A stretch of 64,000 nucleotides of DNA from Devosia sp. GTDB lineage: Bacteria; Pseudomonadota; Alphaproteobacteria; Rhizobiales; Devosiaceae. This document shows positions 53,885 to 62,009 of this stretch, piece by piece. The translations under genes and the position numbers were made by a program. The stretch is from assembly GCF_017744655.1 (NCBI RefSeq), contig NZ_JAGIAW010000001.1:682001-746000 (forward strand), read 5' to 3'. Below the pieces are notes generated by a model. The model saw nothing but the letters and a program-made list of their open reading frames with translations, made no database searches and was not told the DNA's origin. How positions within the stretch are numbered: position 1 is the stretch's first letter; every line of letters starts with the position of its first letter.

Positions 53885-54005
53885 GGCACTGGCGCTCGGT
53901 CGTGATGCGCGCTACAGCCTCGGCACCCGAGCCAGAGGTGCGCATCATGACCACTGCTTTCGCCACCTCAAACGGCTGAGCCAAGTCCGGCGGCTTGAGC
54001 GGCGT

Positions 54006-54425
54006 TCAGATATCGGCCTGCATAGCGTTGGCAATGGCGCGAAAATCGTGCTCGGAAATCTCGAACAGGCCCAATCGCATCTTGTAGCCCCAGTTGCGGT
54101 TGCCGCGCGTAAAGTCGAGGCAGTCCAGCAAGGGAGCGATCGGCGCCTCGCGCGCATCGACATAGTCGACATTGCGACGCCAGGGAATGAAGTCACCACC
54201 CATCTCGCCTTGGTATAGATCCTCGTCCTGTACCCGGCCGATTGTCGTAAAACTTTGCAGTCGATCCTTGCCACGGATGGTTTCGGCCGGCGAATAGTAG
54301 GTCACGCCGTCACCGGCCCGAATGCGCTGAAGAGGCGTTTTCTTTCCGTGATTGACCTGCATGAATCCGACCTTGCCGCGCCGCGCATGCTCTGCTGAAG
54401 CCACTGCTATCCAATATTTCGTCAT
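54006..54425 (-). CDS. EVE domain protein
   Basis: This 139-residue PUA-like protein has the EVE pattern: [40 protein letters not shown] and [20 protein letters not shown], then [12 protein letters not shown] and [19 protein letters not shown] domains bind modified bases in nucleic acid. It stands alone, divergent from hisI, and no restriction or modification genes are near. Confidence 0.9.
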   Translation of the reverse strand: MTKYWIAVASAEHARRGKVGFMQVNHGKKTPLQRIRAGDGVTYYSPAETIRGKDRLQSFTTIGRVQDEDLYQGEMGGDFIPWRRNVDYVDAREAPIAPLLDCLDFTRGNRNWGYKMRLGLFEISEHDFRAIANAMQADI

Positions 54426-54533
54426 GATCGGTCTCCGTTCGGCGGAATATATACGTCCCCGACCTGCCAGTTTTCGGCAGTGGTATTTGCGGGCAATGCG
54501 CGCTAGAGCCTCGAAACACTTTTAAGGTGCCGC

Positions 54534-54983
54534 ATGACCACATTTGCCGATCCGACGACGCTGGACCACAATCAACTCGAAGAAGGCACGGTCTTCGCGC
54601 CACGCTTCGACGCGCATGGCCTCATTACCGTCGTGACGATCGAAGAAGGCAGCAAGGACGTCCTCATGGTCGCACATATGAACGCCGAGACCCTTGGTCT
54701 GACCTTGGATACCGGCATCGCCCACTATTGGTCTCGTTCCCGCAAAGCCATCTGGAAGAAGGGTGAAACTTCCGGCGAACTGCAGGAAGTGGTCGAGATG
54801 CGCACGGACTGCGATCAGGACTGCCTGGTCATGACTGTCCGCCAGACGGGCCGCGGAGCCGCCTGCCACACCGGCCGCAAGAGCTGCTTCTATCGCAGCG
54901 TCGAAACCGAAAACGGCATAGCCAAGCTCGAGGACACCGGCCTGCCAAAGCTGTTCGATCCGAAGGATGTCTACGGGAATTAG
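54534..54983 (+). CDS. hisI: Phosphoribosyl-AMP cyclohydrolase
   Basis: This 149-residue enzyme opens the purine ring of PR-AMP, the third step of histidine synthesis. The metal sites are in the cysteine-rich stretch [20 protein letters not shown] followed by [12 protein letters not shown]. The [20 protein letters not shown] motif precedes it. The length fits the stand-alone HisI without the HisE domain. It is divergent from the EVE gene. Confidence 0.96.
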   Translation: MTTFADPTTLDHNQLEEGTVFAPRFDAHGLITVVTIEEGSKDVLMVAHMNAETLGLTLDTGIAHYWSRSRKAIWKKGETSGELQEVVEMRTDCDQDCLVMTVRQTGRGAACHTGRKSCFYRSVETENGIAKLEDTGLPKLFDPKDVYGN

Positions 54984-55002
54984 TGTTTACTCTGCTCGGC
55001 GC

Positions 55003-55524
55003 TCACACGGTCGAACGCCGTATAGGCAAATGATACCGCTTGTACCGCTCGAAATTAGCCACAGGCGCAAACCCTAGACGCCCCAATAGGGCTTCGCTTC
55101 GGACATTGCCATGCGTTACGCCAGCATAGAGATCCGACGCGCTAAGTTCCTCGCGCGCCAATGTCACAAGTCTTGCAACTGCGGCCCCTGCATACCCACG
55201 ACCAACCGCCGCTTCCTCCAGCCAGTAGCCGATGCTGTACCTGGGAGGATCAACGGCAATTATGTCCACACGGCCAATAAGACGCCCCGCAAGGAAAATA
55301 CCGAAGCGGCAGCCAGCATTTGGGGCTGAAGCAAATTCAGCGGTCCACTTCTCAAGGGGCGCGGCCACTTCCTGCTCGAAATCCCCGTAGGACGTCAGAT
55401 GCGCTCGGTTGTTTTGCACGAGCGCATGAAAGGCCTCTGCGTCTGCCGGTCCCAGTTCCTTAAGGACGAGGTCTTGCACCGCAGTGCGCAGCGGTGCGCC
55501 ACGGAACGCCTCAGGCCCCGCCAT
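55003..55524 (-). CDS. GNAT family N-acetyltransferase (RimJ-like)
   Basis: This protein of about 173 residues has the RimJ/RimL-type order: an acceptor half with FHALVQNNRAHLTSYGDFEQ and then IGYWLEEAAVGRGYAGAAVARL as the acetyl-CoA loop, followed by YAGVTHGNVRSEALLGRLGF. The target could be a ribosomal protein N-terminus or a small molecule. The start at 55524 overlaps the stop of the upstream exported-protein gene by 14 bases; a slightly later start is possible. Confidence 0.88.
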   Translation of the reverse strand: MAGPEAFRGAPLRTAVQDLVLKELGPADAEAFHALVQNNRAHLTSYGDFEQEVAAPLEKWTAEFASAPNAGCRFGIFLAGRLIGRVDIIAVDPPRYSIGYWLEEAAVGRGYAGAAVARLVTLAREELSASDLYAGVTHGNVRSEALLGRLGFAPVANFERYKRYHLPIRRSTV

Positions 55525-56485
55525 ACACACTCGTCAGCACTTCGATTTCGCGCGATCCGCCCGAAACCACCTGCACCTCGCGATTGTAGACCTTTTCGCC
55601 CTGCTTAGCGAAAATCAGGTAGTCGCCCTCAGCCAGCACCGTGGCCGGAAACGCCCCACGATCCGTAAATACGGTCGCGCCATCCGGCGTCTTCACGGTC
55701 CACTCGACGTCGGCAATCGCCTCGCCGCCTTCTTCGGAAACCAGCCGGAACGACACTTCGCTCGCATGATGATAGAGCGTCGCGTCCGTCAGTTCGCCTG
55801 CCTCCACCCGCAAGTCGGCCCGCACCACGGCATTGATCGTCCCGAAATGCGAGACGATGTGATAGGTCCCCGCGTTAAGCGTGACGATGTCATTGGGCGG
55901 CAGGTTTTCCGCGATCAGCACACGGCTCGCTTCATCGCCGGCAGTGAAAATGTCGAAGCGCAATTGGGTCGGCGCGATCGGAATGTCGCCCGTCACTGCC
56001 GAATTCAGTCGCAAGGCGCCTGCTTCGAGGTCGACGACCTTTTCATTATTGCCCGGAACCACCGACAAGGATTCGCTGAGCTGCGCCCGCCCATACGCTG
56101 CGTGCACCACATACTCGCCCGGCGGCAGATCAAGCCGCGCCGTCGATTCCTCTGATTTCGCGACCAGGGTCATGTTCCCCTGAGCATCAGGCACGCTGTC
56201 GAACACACGCCAGACGACACCTTCGGGAATCGACGGGCCTTCCTGCGTGATCCTTGCGGTAAGCGTCACTGACTGCGGCACATTGGTTACCGCGGCGATC
56301 GCGTCTGCAGCCGTACCCGGTGCCGGTGCAGCCGGAGCCGGCGGCAGGTTATTGGGATCAGGACGCGGACGGGGCAGGGGCGGGATCTCGGCGTTTTCCT
56401 GGGCGAAGGAAACGGGAGCAGGGACGAGCGTCACGCTCGCTAAGCCGAGAATGGCACAGGCAATCAGGCGATATACAGGCAGCAT
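55511..56485 (-). CDS. Exported protein with three tandem beta-sandwich-like repeats
   Basis: This is a protein of about 324 residues. The signal peptide (MLPVYRLIACAILGLASVTL) is followed by a proline-rich linker (PPLPRPRPDPNNLPPAPAAP). Three repeats of about 85 residues follow, each with a GEY/GTY/GDY turn: LDLPPGEYVVHAAYGRAQLS, TLNAGTYHIVSHFGTINAVV and TVLAEGDYLIFAKQGEKVYN. The repeats resemble carboxypeptidase regulatory-like or Ig-like modules, so a periplasmic binding or scaffold role is likely. A TTG 15 bases upstream is an alternative start. Confidence 0.78.
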   Translation of the reverse strand: MLPVYRLIACAILGLASVTLVPAPVSFAQENAEIPPLPRPRPDPNNLPPAPAAPAPGTAADAIAAVTNVPQSVTLTARITQEGPSIPEGVVWRVFDSVPDAQGNMTLVAKSEESTARLDLPPGEYVVHAAYGRAQLSESLSVVPGNNEKVVDLEAGALRLNSAVTGDIPIAPTQLRFDIFTAGDEASRVLIAENLPPNDIVTLNAGTYHIVSHFGTINAVVRADLRVEAGELTDATLYHHASEVSFRLVSEEGGEAIADVEWTVKTPDGATVFTDRGAFPATVLAEGDYLIFAKQGEKVYNREVQVVSGGSREIEVLTSVYGGA

Positions 56486-56652
56486 GGTTGTTCGGGCCAA
56501 TAGAGAAGGTCAGGGGCCCCGACTCTTTCCAAGCTAGGGCGCGATTACGGAAAAGCTGTGTCACACTCGGAACGGCTTGAAAACCGGTGCCGGTTTGGGT
56601 CAAAGCATTTTCCTAAGGCCCGCCCGTTTCAAGCTGCCCTCAAGGATAGACC

Positions 56653-57231
56653 ATGCCCGTCAACCCAGCCCTGCGCGACCACCTTCTTACCCGCCGTTCC
56701 GTCGGTCAGGCCTTTCTCGCCGAACCCGCCCCGACCGGCGACGATCTGCAGACGCTGCTCACCATCGCGACGCGCGTTCCCGATCACGGCAAGCTCGCGC
56801 CCTGGCGTCTGGTGCTCTTCTCGGGCAATGCCCGCGCAGCGGCCGGCGAGAAGCTCGCCGAGATCGCCAAGCGCAAGCGCCCCGAACTCGATGAAGCCGG
56901 CCTCGAAATCGAGCGCCGCCAGTTCCTGCCCGCACCACTGGTCATCGGCGTCATCTCGACGGCGAAGCCACACGTAAAAATTCCGGAATTCGAGCAACTG
57001 CTGTCCGCCGGCAATGTCGCCTTCAACCTCGTCCACGGCGCCTATGCCCTCGGCTATGCCGCGACCTGGATCACGCGCTGGTACACGTTCGACACGGAAG
57101 CTGCCGCCATGCTCGGCGCCAAAGAGGATGAGCGTTTCGTCGGTTTCGTCCATATCGGCACCCCGACGACGACCATTGAAGACCGTCCGCGTCCCGACCT
57201 GGCCGAAATCGTGACAGAATGGCGCCCGTGA
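56653..57231 (+). CDS. Nitroreductase family protein (YdjA-like)
   Basis: This is a 192-residue FMN-dependent oxidoreductase. It has LRDHLLTRRSVGQAFLAEPA at the N-terminus, RVPDHGKLAPWRLVLFSG as the FMN loop and NVAFNLVHGAYALGYAATWI as the central helix. The short form without the long insertion fits YdjA-type enzymes. Substrates may be nitro-compounds or quinones. Confidence 0.9.
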   Translation: MPVNPALRDHLLTRRSVGQAFLAEPAPTGDDLQTLLTIATRVPDHGKLAPWRLVLFSGNARAAAGEKLAEIAKRKRPELDEAGLEIERRQFLPAPLVIGVISTAKPHVKIPEFEQLLSAGNVAFNLVHGAYALGYAATWITRWYTFDTEAAAMLGAKEDERFVGFVHIGTPTTTIEDRPRPDLAEIVTEWRP

Positions 57232-57242
57232 CAATCTCGACG

Positions 57243-57257
57243 TTAACAGTCTATTAG
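57243..57257 (+). promoter_or_regulatory. Possible CtrA half-match site (TTAA-N7-TTAG)
   Basis: TTAA at 57243-57246 is followed seven bases later by TTAG, one mismatch from the CtrA consensus. It lies 52 bases before the lytic transglycosylase start. Confidence 0.3.
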
Positions 57258-57308
57258 CGATAATAATGCAGAGGTTAACGTAGTCTTCGCTGAAACCTCA
57301 GGCTGCTA

Positions 57309-58109
57309 ATGGGCGTCCAGTCCATCTCCGTTCCGCAGAATCTGGCCACCGCGCTCACCGCGGCCGGCAACCGCAGCGGCGTGGACTTCTCCTATCTTTT
57401 GCAGACGGCGATGCGCGAAAGCAGCCTCAACCCGTCTGCAAAAGCCAGCACCTCGTCGGCGGTCGGCCTCTTTCAGTTCCTCGAAGGCACCTGGCTGCAG
57501 GTGATGAAGCAAGAGGGGCCGCGGCTGGGCTACGGCAATATTGCCAATGAAATTCAACGGCGTAGCGACGGCAGCTACACGGTCGCCGACCCCGCGCGCA
57601 AAGCCGAAATCCTCAAACTCCGCGAAGACCCGCAGATCGCCGCCGATCTCGCCGCCGCTTTCACGCGCTCCAACGGCGAATACCTGAAATCCAGATTCGG
57701 CCGCAACCCGAGCGCCGGTGAACTCTATATCGCCCACTTCCTCGGTGCCGAAGGCGCCGAGCGCATGTTCAAGGCCGGCCTCGAAGACCCCGACCAACTG
57801 GCGGTCAACCTCTTCCCCCGCCAGGCCGACGCCAACCAGGCGATTTTCTACAGCAACGGCCAGCCACGCACCATTCGCGATGTCTACCGCGCCCTCGTCG
57901 CCAAGCACGAGGGTGTTACAAATGCTGCGTTTTCTACCCAGCAGATGGCCGGGCAGGGCGGCAGTCAGCCGGAGCCGCTGCCCGTCGTTCCCTCGCGATT
58001 CTCGACGGAAAACATGTCTTTTACCGGCCTCTTCAAGACCGTTCCCGAAGAAGCCGAGGCCCCGCCGGCCGGCGGCTCCGCCTTCTTCACCCAGCTTTAC
58101 GCCCGTTAA
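57309..58109 (+). CDS. Lytic transglycosylase
   Basis: This is a 266-residue peptidoglycan-cleaving enzyme. The catalytic Glu37 is in LQTAMRESSLNPSAKASTSS, followed by VGLFQFLEGTWLQVM. These are the usual ES and GLxQ-type motifs of family 1 transglycosylases. YIAHFLGAEGAERMFKAGLE is the later helix. No signal peptide is seen, so it may be exported with flagellar or other machinery. A CtrA-like site precedes it. The next gene starts 78 bases downstream. Confidence 0.9.
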   Translation: MGVQSISVPQNLATALTAAGNRSGVDFSYLLQTAMRESSLNPSAKASTSSAVGLFQFLEGTWLQVMKQEGPRLGYGNIANEIQRRSDGSYTVADPARKAEILKLREDPQIAADLAAAFTRSNGEYLKSRFGRNPSAGELYIAHFLGAEGAERMFKAGLEDPDQLAVNLFPRQADANQAIFYSNGQPRTIRDVYRALVAKHEGVTNAAFSTQQMAGQGGSQPEPLPVVPSRFSTENMSFTGLFKTVPEEAEAPPAGGSAFFTQLYAR

Positions 58110-58187
58110 CAGCGGCTTGCTGTTTATGGTGAACGGTTCCTTAAATAGTCTCAGTTAGGCTTTCTCTGCTCGGGTGTGGAGAGAGTA

Positions 58188-59393
58188 ATGATCGAGTATA
58201 GCGAGTTCGTCCGGCTGTCCCGGTCCAATGATAGCGATGAGCGCGGCCACGCGGCTCACCTAGCTGCCTTGGCTTTTCTCGACCACAATGGTCCCGCCGA
58301 CGAACATGCAGCGCTTTATGCTGCGCTGATCAGTTTCCTCGACGACCCTTCCGTAAAAGTCCGTGCCGCGTTGGCCTATGGGCTGCTGCATTCACTTGAT
58401 GCGCCGCGACCCATCATGATCGCCCTGCTGCAGGATAGTCCGATCATTTCGCGCGCGATTCTGCAGTATTCGCCGATACTTATCGATGCCGACCTGCTCG
58501 GCTGCGTCCGCAAGGGCGACCAGTCGATCTGGCTGGCCATCGCCCAGCGCAGCAAACTTTCGCCGCGCATTGCCGCCGAACTCATTGCCCGGCAGGATCG
58601 GAATATCACCGAGCACGTCGTTCGCCGCGCCGACATCTCCGTGGAATCCGAGCTCCTGATAGAATTGGCCCGAAGCCAAGGCCAAGACGCAAAAATGCGA
58701 GGCGCCTTGCTGTCACGACCGGACTTGCCCGCACCGGCGCGCCTGATTCTGGTCCAGCGCGTCACCGAAGCCCTGCGGGAACTGCGTCTCGTCCGTGGTG
58801 CCCTGGCGCCGGATCGATTGGCCCGTTTGCTGCGCGATGGCTCGGACACGGCGCTATCCTCGATCGGTGAAAACGAAGCCTGCCAGCAAAGGCGCGACTT
58901 CGTGCAGGGGCTGGTCGGATCGAGCCAGCTCAACTCGCGCATTCTTCTCCACGCGGTTGTCACCGGCCATGTCATGTTCTTCGCATCCTGCATTGCCGAA
59001 TTGGCCGAGGTGTCGCGCGAAAAGGTCTTCACGCTGCTCGAAAGCGGCAGCCGCGCCGCGCTTTCGGCGCTGTTCATGCGCGCCGGCATATCGGCTGACC
59101 TTGGCAAGGTATTGGTGCAGCTCGTGCTTTACGCGCGCACGGCAGACCTCGCCGATGACATCACCGCGCGGCACTATGTGGTTACAGCGCTGACCGAGGA
59201 ATTGATCAACGAGCATGACGGGGTGATTCCGCCGGCGCTGGAAGAGACCTTTGCCTATCTCAGCGAGCAGAATATCGCACTGGCGCGCAAGGCAGCGCGC
59301 GGCGTCATGCGCGCCTTTGCCGAAACAACTCACCTAGCAATGGCATTGCCACCTGCAGCAAGTGAACCGATGCTAGAATTGCCGGCCGCGTGA
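58188..59393 (+). CDS. DUF2336 domain protein
   Basis: This is a 401-residue all-helical protein with repeating hydrophobic helices (HAAHLAALAFLDHNGPADEH, VKVRAALAYGLLHSLDAPRP, ILLHAVVTGHVMFFASCIAE). It matches the alphaproteobacterial DUF2336 family, probably a HEAT-like scaffold. Its role is unknown; some members are linked to cell cycle or motility. The ATG at 58188 has GGAGAGAGTA upstream. It follows the transglycosylase gene and ends next to nadK. Confidence 0.85.
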   Translation: MIEYSEFVRLSRSNDSDERGHAAHLAALAFLDHNGPADEHAALYAALISFLDDPSVKVRAALAYGLLHSLDAPRPIMIALLQDSPIISRAILQYSPILIDADLLGCVRKGDQSIWLAIAQRSKLSPRIAAELIARQDRNITEHVVRRADISVESELLIELARSQGQDAKMRGALLSRPDLPAPARLILVQRVTEALRELRLVRGALAPDRLARLLRDGSDTALSSIGENEACQQRRDFVQGLVGSSQLNSRILLHAVVTGHVMFFASCIAELAEVSREKVFTLLESGSRAALSALFMRAGISADLGKVLVQLVLYARTADLADDITARHYVVTALTEELINEHDGVIPPALEETFAYLSEQNIALARKAARGVMRAFAETTHLAMALPPAASEPMLELPAA

Positions 59394-59399
59394 CCGAGT

Positions 59400-60176
59400 C
59401 TAGAATTTGAATTGTTCGCTCAGCACGCGCTCTTCGAGGCTCTTGCCCGGATCAAAGAGCAGCGTCACGCCGTGCGAGCGGTCCTCGCGCACCGTGACCT
59501 CGCGCACATTCTGGATTTCGATATTGTCGGCGACAGCGCTGACCGGACGCTTTTCGGCCTCGTGCAACACGAAGCGCACCTCTGCCCGGTTGCTCAGAAT
59601 CGCACCTCGCCAGCGGCGCGGGCGGAAGGGCGAGATCGGCGTCAGCGCGAGCAATGGCGCTTCGATCGGCAGAATCGGGCCGTGCGCCGAAAGATTGTAG
59701 GCGGTCGAACCGGCCGGCGTGGACAGCAGAATTCCGTCGCAAATCAGTTCGTCGAGGCGGATTTCATTATCGACCGCAATCTGGATCTTGGCCGCCTGAT
59801 GGGTCGAACGGAACAGCGAGACCTCGTTGAGGGCGAGGGCGACGCGGCGCTTGCCGGAGGCGTCGAGCACCTCCATCGATAGCGGGTAGATTTTCGTACG
59901 CTGCGCCGATTGGAGGCGCTCGACAATATCTGCCTCGGCATAGTCGTTCATCATGAAGCCGACCGAGCCAAAATTCATGCCGTAAACAGGTGTCCCATGC
60001 GGCATGACGCGGTGAAGTGTCTGCAACATCAGGCCGTCGCCCCCGAGAGCGATGACATAGTCGGCGTCGTCGGTGGAAACAGTGCCCAGAACCGCGCGGA
60101 GACGCTCCGCAGCGACCTCGGAACCAGGCGTTTCATTGGTCACAATCGCTACGCGAGGCAGTGCAGAACCGCTCAC
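59400..60176 (-). CDS. nadK: NAD kinase
   Basis: This 258-residue enzyme phosphorylates NAD to NADP. The GGDG motif is at residues 45-48 (YVIALGGDGLMLQTLHRVMP), followed by GMNFGSVGFMMND and ALNEVSLFRSTHQAAKIQI, with DGILLSTPAGSTAYNLSAHG as the diagnostic loop. It is convergent with the DUF2336 gene. The start at 60176 is followed upstream by a palindrome at 60201-60216. Confidence 0.96.
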   Translation of the reverse strand: MSGSALPRVAIVTNETPGSEVAAERLRAVLGTVSTDDADYVIALGGDGLMLQTLHRVMPHGTPVYGMNFGSVGFMMNDYAEADIVERLQSAQRTKIYPLSMEVLDASGKRRVALALNEVSLFRSTHQAAKIQIAVDNEIRLDELICDGILLSTPAGSTAYNLSAHGPILPIEAPLLALTPISPFRPRRWRGAILSNRAEVRFVLHEAEKRPVSAVADNIEIQNVREVTVREDRSHGVTLLFDPGKSLEERVLSEQFKF

Positions 60177-60537
60177 ATGGCCCCCCGATCGAATTCAGGT
60201 AGTGCCAAATGGCACTTCTTTGTTGCTACGCTCGGGTGATGTTCACCGAGTGCGAAGTGTCGCTCGAACACGGGGTTGCTAGTAGCAAAAGCGGGACCGA
60301 AAGGCGAGTGATTGCTTTTGGGAGCACGGAGATTTCGGTCGGCGCAGGTCGAGAAAAACAATCACCGCCGCTTTTGACGGGGAGAGGCGCATCGGCGCTT
60401 TGATGATGGCGCTAGAGGAGGGCACTTCACCGGGGTGACCGCGTGTTTGCTTTGGGTTCTGGACGCACAAGGGAGCCCGTGGGAGCCGGGAACTTCGCTC
60501 CAGCTCGTGGGTTGCTCCTTTGGAAAGGAGAGCTGAG
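60177..60537. other. Intergenic region between nadK and the small protein gene
   Basis: This 361-base region holds a perfect inverted repeat AGTGCC-AAAT-GGCACT at 60201-60216, 25 bases before the nadK start, which could be an operator or a leader hairpin. The EcfG-like promoter at 60489-60513 is at the other end. No gene is seen in the middle part. Confidence 0.6.
60489..60513 (+). promoter_or_regulatory. EcfG-like promoter (GGAAC-N16-GGTT)
   Basis: GGAAC at 60489-60493 and GGTT at 60510-60513 are spaced by 16 bases; the alphaproteobacterial general-stress sigma consensus is GGAAC-N16/17-CGTT, so one base differs. Transcription would start near 60519, about 18 bases before the ATG of the small gene. 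Confidence 0.4.
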
Positions 60538-60696
60538 ATGGAAAAACAAAAATCTACGCCGGCGCCGAATGAAACTCGGCCGGGCCACCAGATGGACGAT
60601 AATGTCGATGATCTTGGGCATAAGGGAGAGAGGGAAGTGATCGAGCAGCCCGTCGATCCCAAGAAAAAGGCGCCGGATAACACGCGACGCCAATAG
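60538..60696 (+). CDS. Small hydrophilic protein, possible stress protein
   Basis: A 52-residue frame starts MEKQKSTPAPNETRPGHQMD and ends DPKKKAPDNTRRQ. It is rich in charged residues, Pro and Asn and has no hydrophobic core, so it is probably disordered. GGAAAGGAG lies seven bases before the ATG, a very strong ribosome-binding site, and an EcfG-like promoter is placed correctly upstream. I know no family for it. It lies 56 bases before tRNA-Thr. Confidence 0.6.
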   Translation: MEKQKSTPAPNETRPGHQMDDNVDDLGHKGEREVIEQPVDPKKKAPDNTRRQ

Positions 60697-60752
60697 CGTT
60701 GCTCCAAGTGCCTTGCGGGTACCGATCCCCAATGCTAAACGGCCCTCAGCAA

Positions 60753-60828
<76 letters not shown>

Positions 60829-60991
60829 CACTTCCTCCCACGCACCAATATCTGGCCGTTCCTTTTTGTGGCGCGTAGAATTATTTTTGCGCGTCTGCGG
60901 GTCGTGGCGAGCGGTATGAGGCTATCGCGGGCGCCGCTATGGAGAGCTTTATCAGTGTGCGAAGCAGCCCCGCACTATTTTGCCCCAAGCC

Positions 60992-61019
60992 CCTGAAACC
61001 CCAGCGTTTCAGGCATTTT
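60992..61019 (+). terminator. Hairpin in the cysD leader
   Basis: CCTGAAAC-CCCAGC-GTTTCAGG is an eight-base-pair stem followed by CATTTTCT. It lies 164 bases after the tRNA and 80 before cysD. It could end tRNA readthrough or act as an attenuator. Confidence 0.4.
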
Positions 61020-61098
61020 CTAGCTTGCTGGGAAGGGGATTCCACAAGTAGGTACAAGCTTCATATAGCGGATCGCCATCTTAACAGGCTGGACCAAC

Positions 61099-62007
61099 GT
61101 GACCTCAACTCGTCTCACCCATCTGCAGTCTCTGGAAGCGGAGAGCATCGAGATTTTGCGCGAGGTTGCGGCGAGCTTCGAACGCCCCGTGATGATGTAT
61201 TCGATCGGCAAGGATTCGAGCGTCCTGCTACATCTGGCGCGCAAGGCGTTTTTTCCGAGCAAGATTCCGTTTCCGCTGCTGCATGTCGATACGACGTTCA
61301 AGTTCAAGGAAATGATCGCTTTTCGCGACAGGACCGCTGAGGAATATGGGTTCGATCTCATCACCCATACCAATCAGGACGGCGTGCGCGACGGTATCAA
61401 CCCCTTCGATCATGGCTCGTCCCGATATACCGACATCATGAAAACAGCGGCGCTGCGCCAGGCGCTCAATGCCGGTCGCTATGATGCGGCTATCGGCGGA
61501 GCACGGCGCGACGAGGAAAAGTCGCGCGCCAAGGAACGCGTCTTTTCGCACCGCAATGCCAGTCATGCCTGGGACCCCAAGAACCAGCGGCCCGAGCTCT
61601 GGCGCACGTTCAATACGCGCCTCAATCCGGGAGAGAGCATGCGCGTCTTCCCGATCTCCAATTGGACCGAGCTGGACGTCTGGACTTACATTTACGACCA
61701 GAACATCCCGATCGTGCCGCTCTATTTCGCCAAGCCTCGGCCAGTGGTCGAGCGTTCCGGCACCTTGATAATGGTGGATGATGCACGCTTGCCCCTCGAG
61801 GCCGGCGAGACGCCGCGCAACGAAACCGTGCGCTTCCGCACTCTTGGCTGCTACCCGCTGACCGGCGCCATTCGGTCCGACGCCGCCGACCTGCCTTCGA
61901 TCATCATGGAAATGCAGGCAAGCCGCACCTCCGAGCGCGAGGGCCGGCTGATTGACAGCGATTCTGTCGGCTCGATGGAAAAGAAGAAGCAGGAAGGCTA
62001 TTTCTGA
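61099..62007 (+). CDS. cysD: Sulfate adenylyltransferase subunit 2
   Basis: This is a 302-residue PP-loop ATP pyrophosphatase, the catalytic subunit that makes APS from sulfate and ATP. The PP motif [17 protein letters not shown] starts at residue 35, followed by [38 protein letters not shown] and [15 protein letters not shown]. The GTG at 61099 gives the usual N-terminus. The cysN-cysC fusion starts two bases after the stop codon. Confidence 0.97.
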   Translation: MTSTRLTHLQSLEAESIEILREVAASFERPVMMYSIGKDSSVLLHLARKAFFPSKIPFPLLHVDTTFKFKEMIAFRDRTAEEYGFDLITHTNQDGVRDGINPFDHGSSRYTDIMKTAALRQALNAGRYDAAIGGARRDEEKSRAKERVFSHRNASHAWDPKNQRPELWRTFNTRLNPGESMRVFPISNWTELDVWTYIYDQNIPIVPLYFAKPRPVVERSGTLIMVDDARLPLEAGETPRNETVRFRTLGCYPLTGAIRSDAADLPSIIMEMQASRTSEREGRLIDSDSVGSMEKKKQEGYF

Positions 62008-62009
62008 GT

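Noticed and set aside
53904..53948. Terminator after the AraC gene
   Set aside because: GATGCGC/GCGCATC arms can pair but the loop is long and no T run follows.
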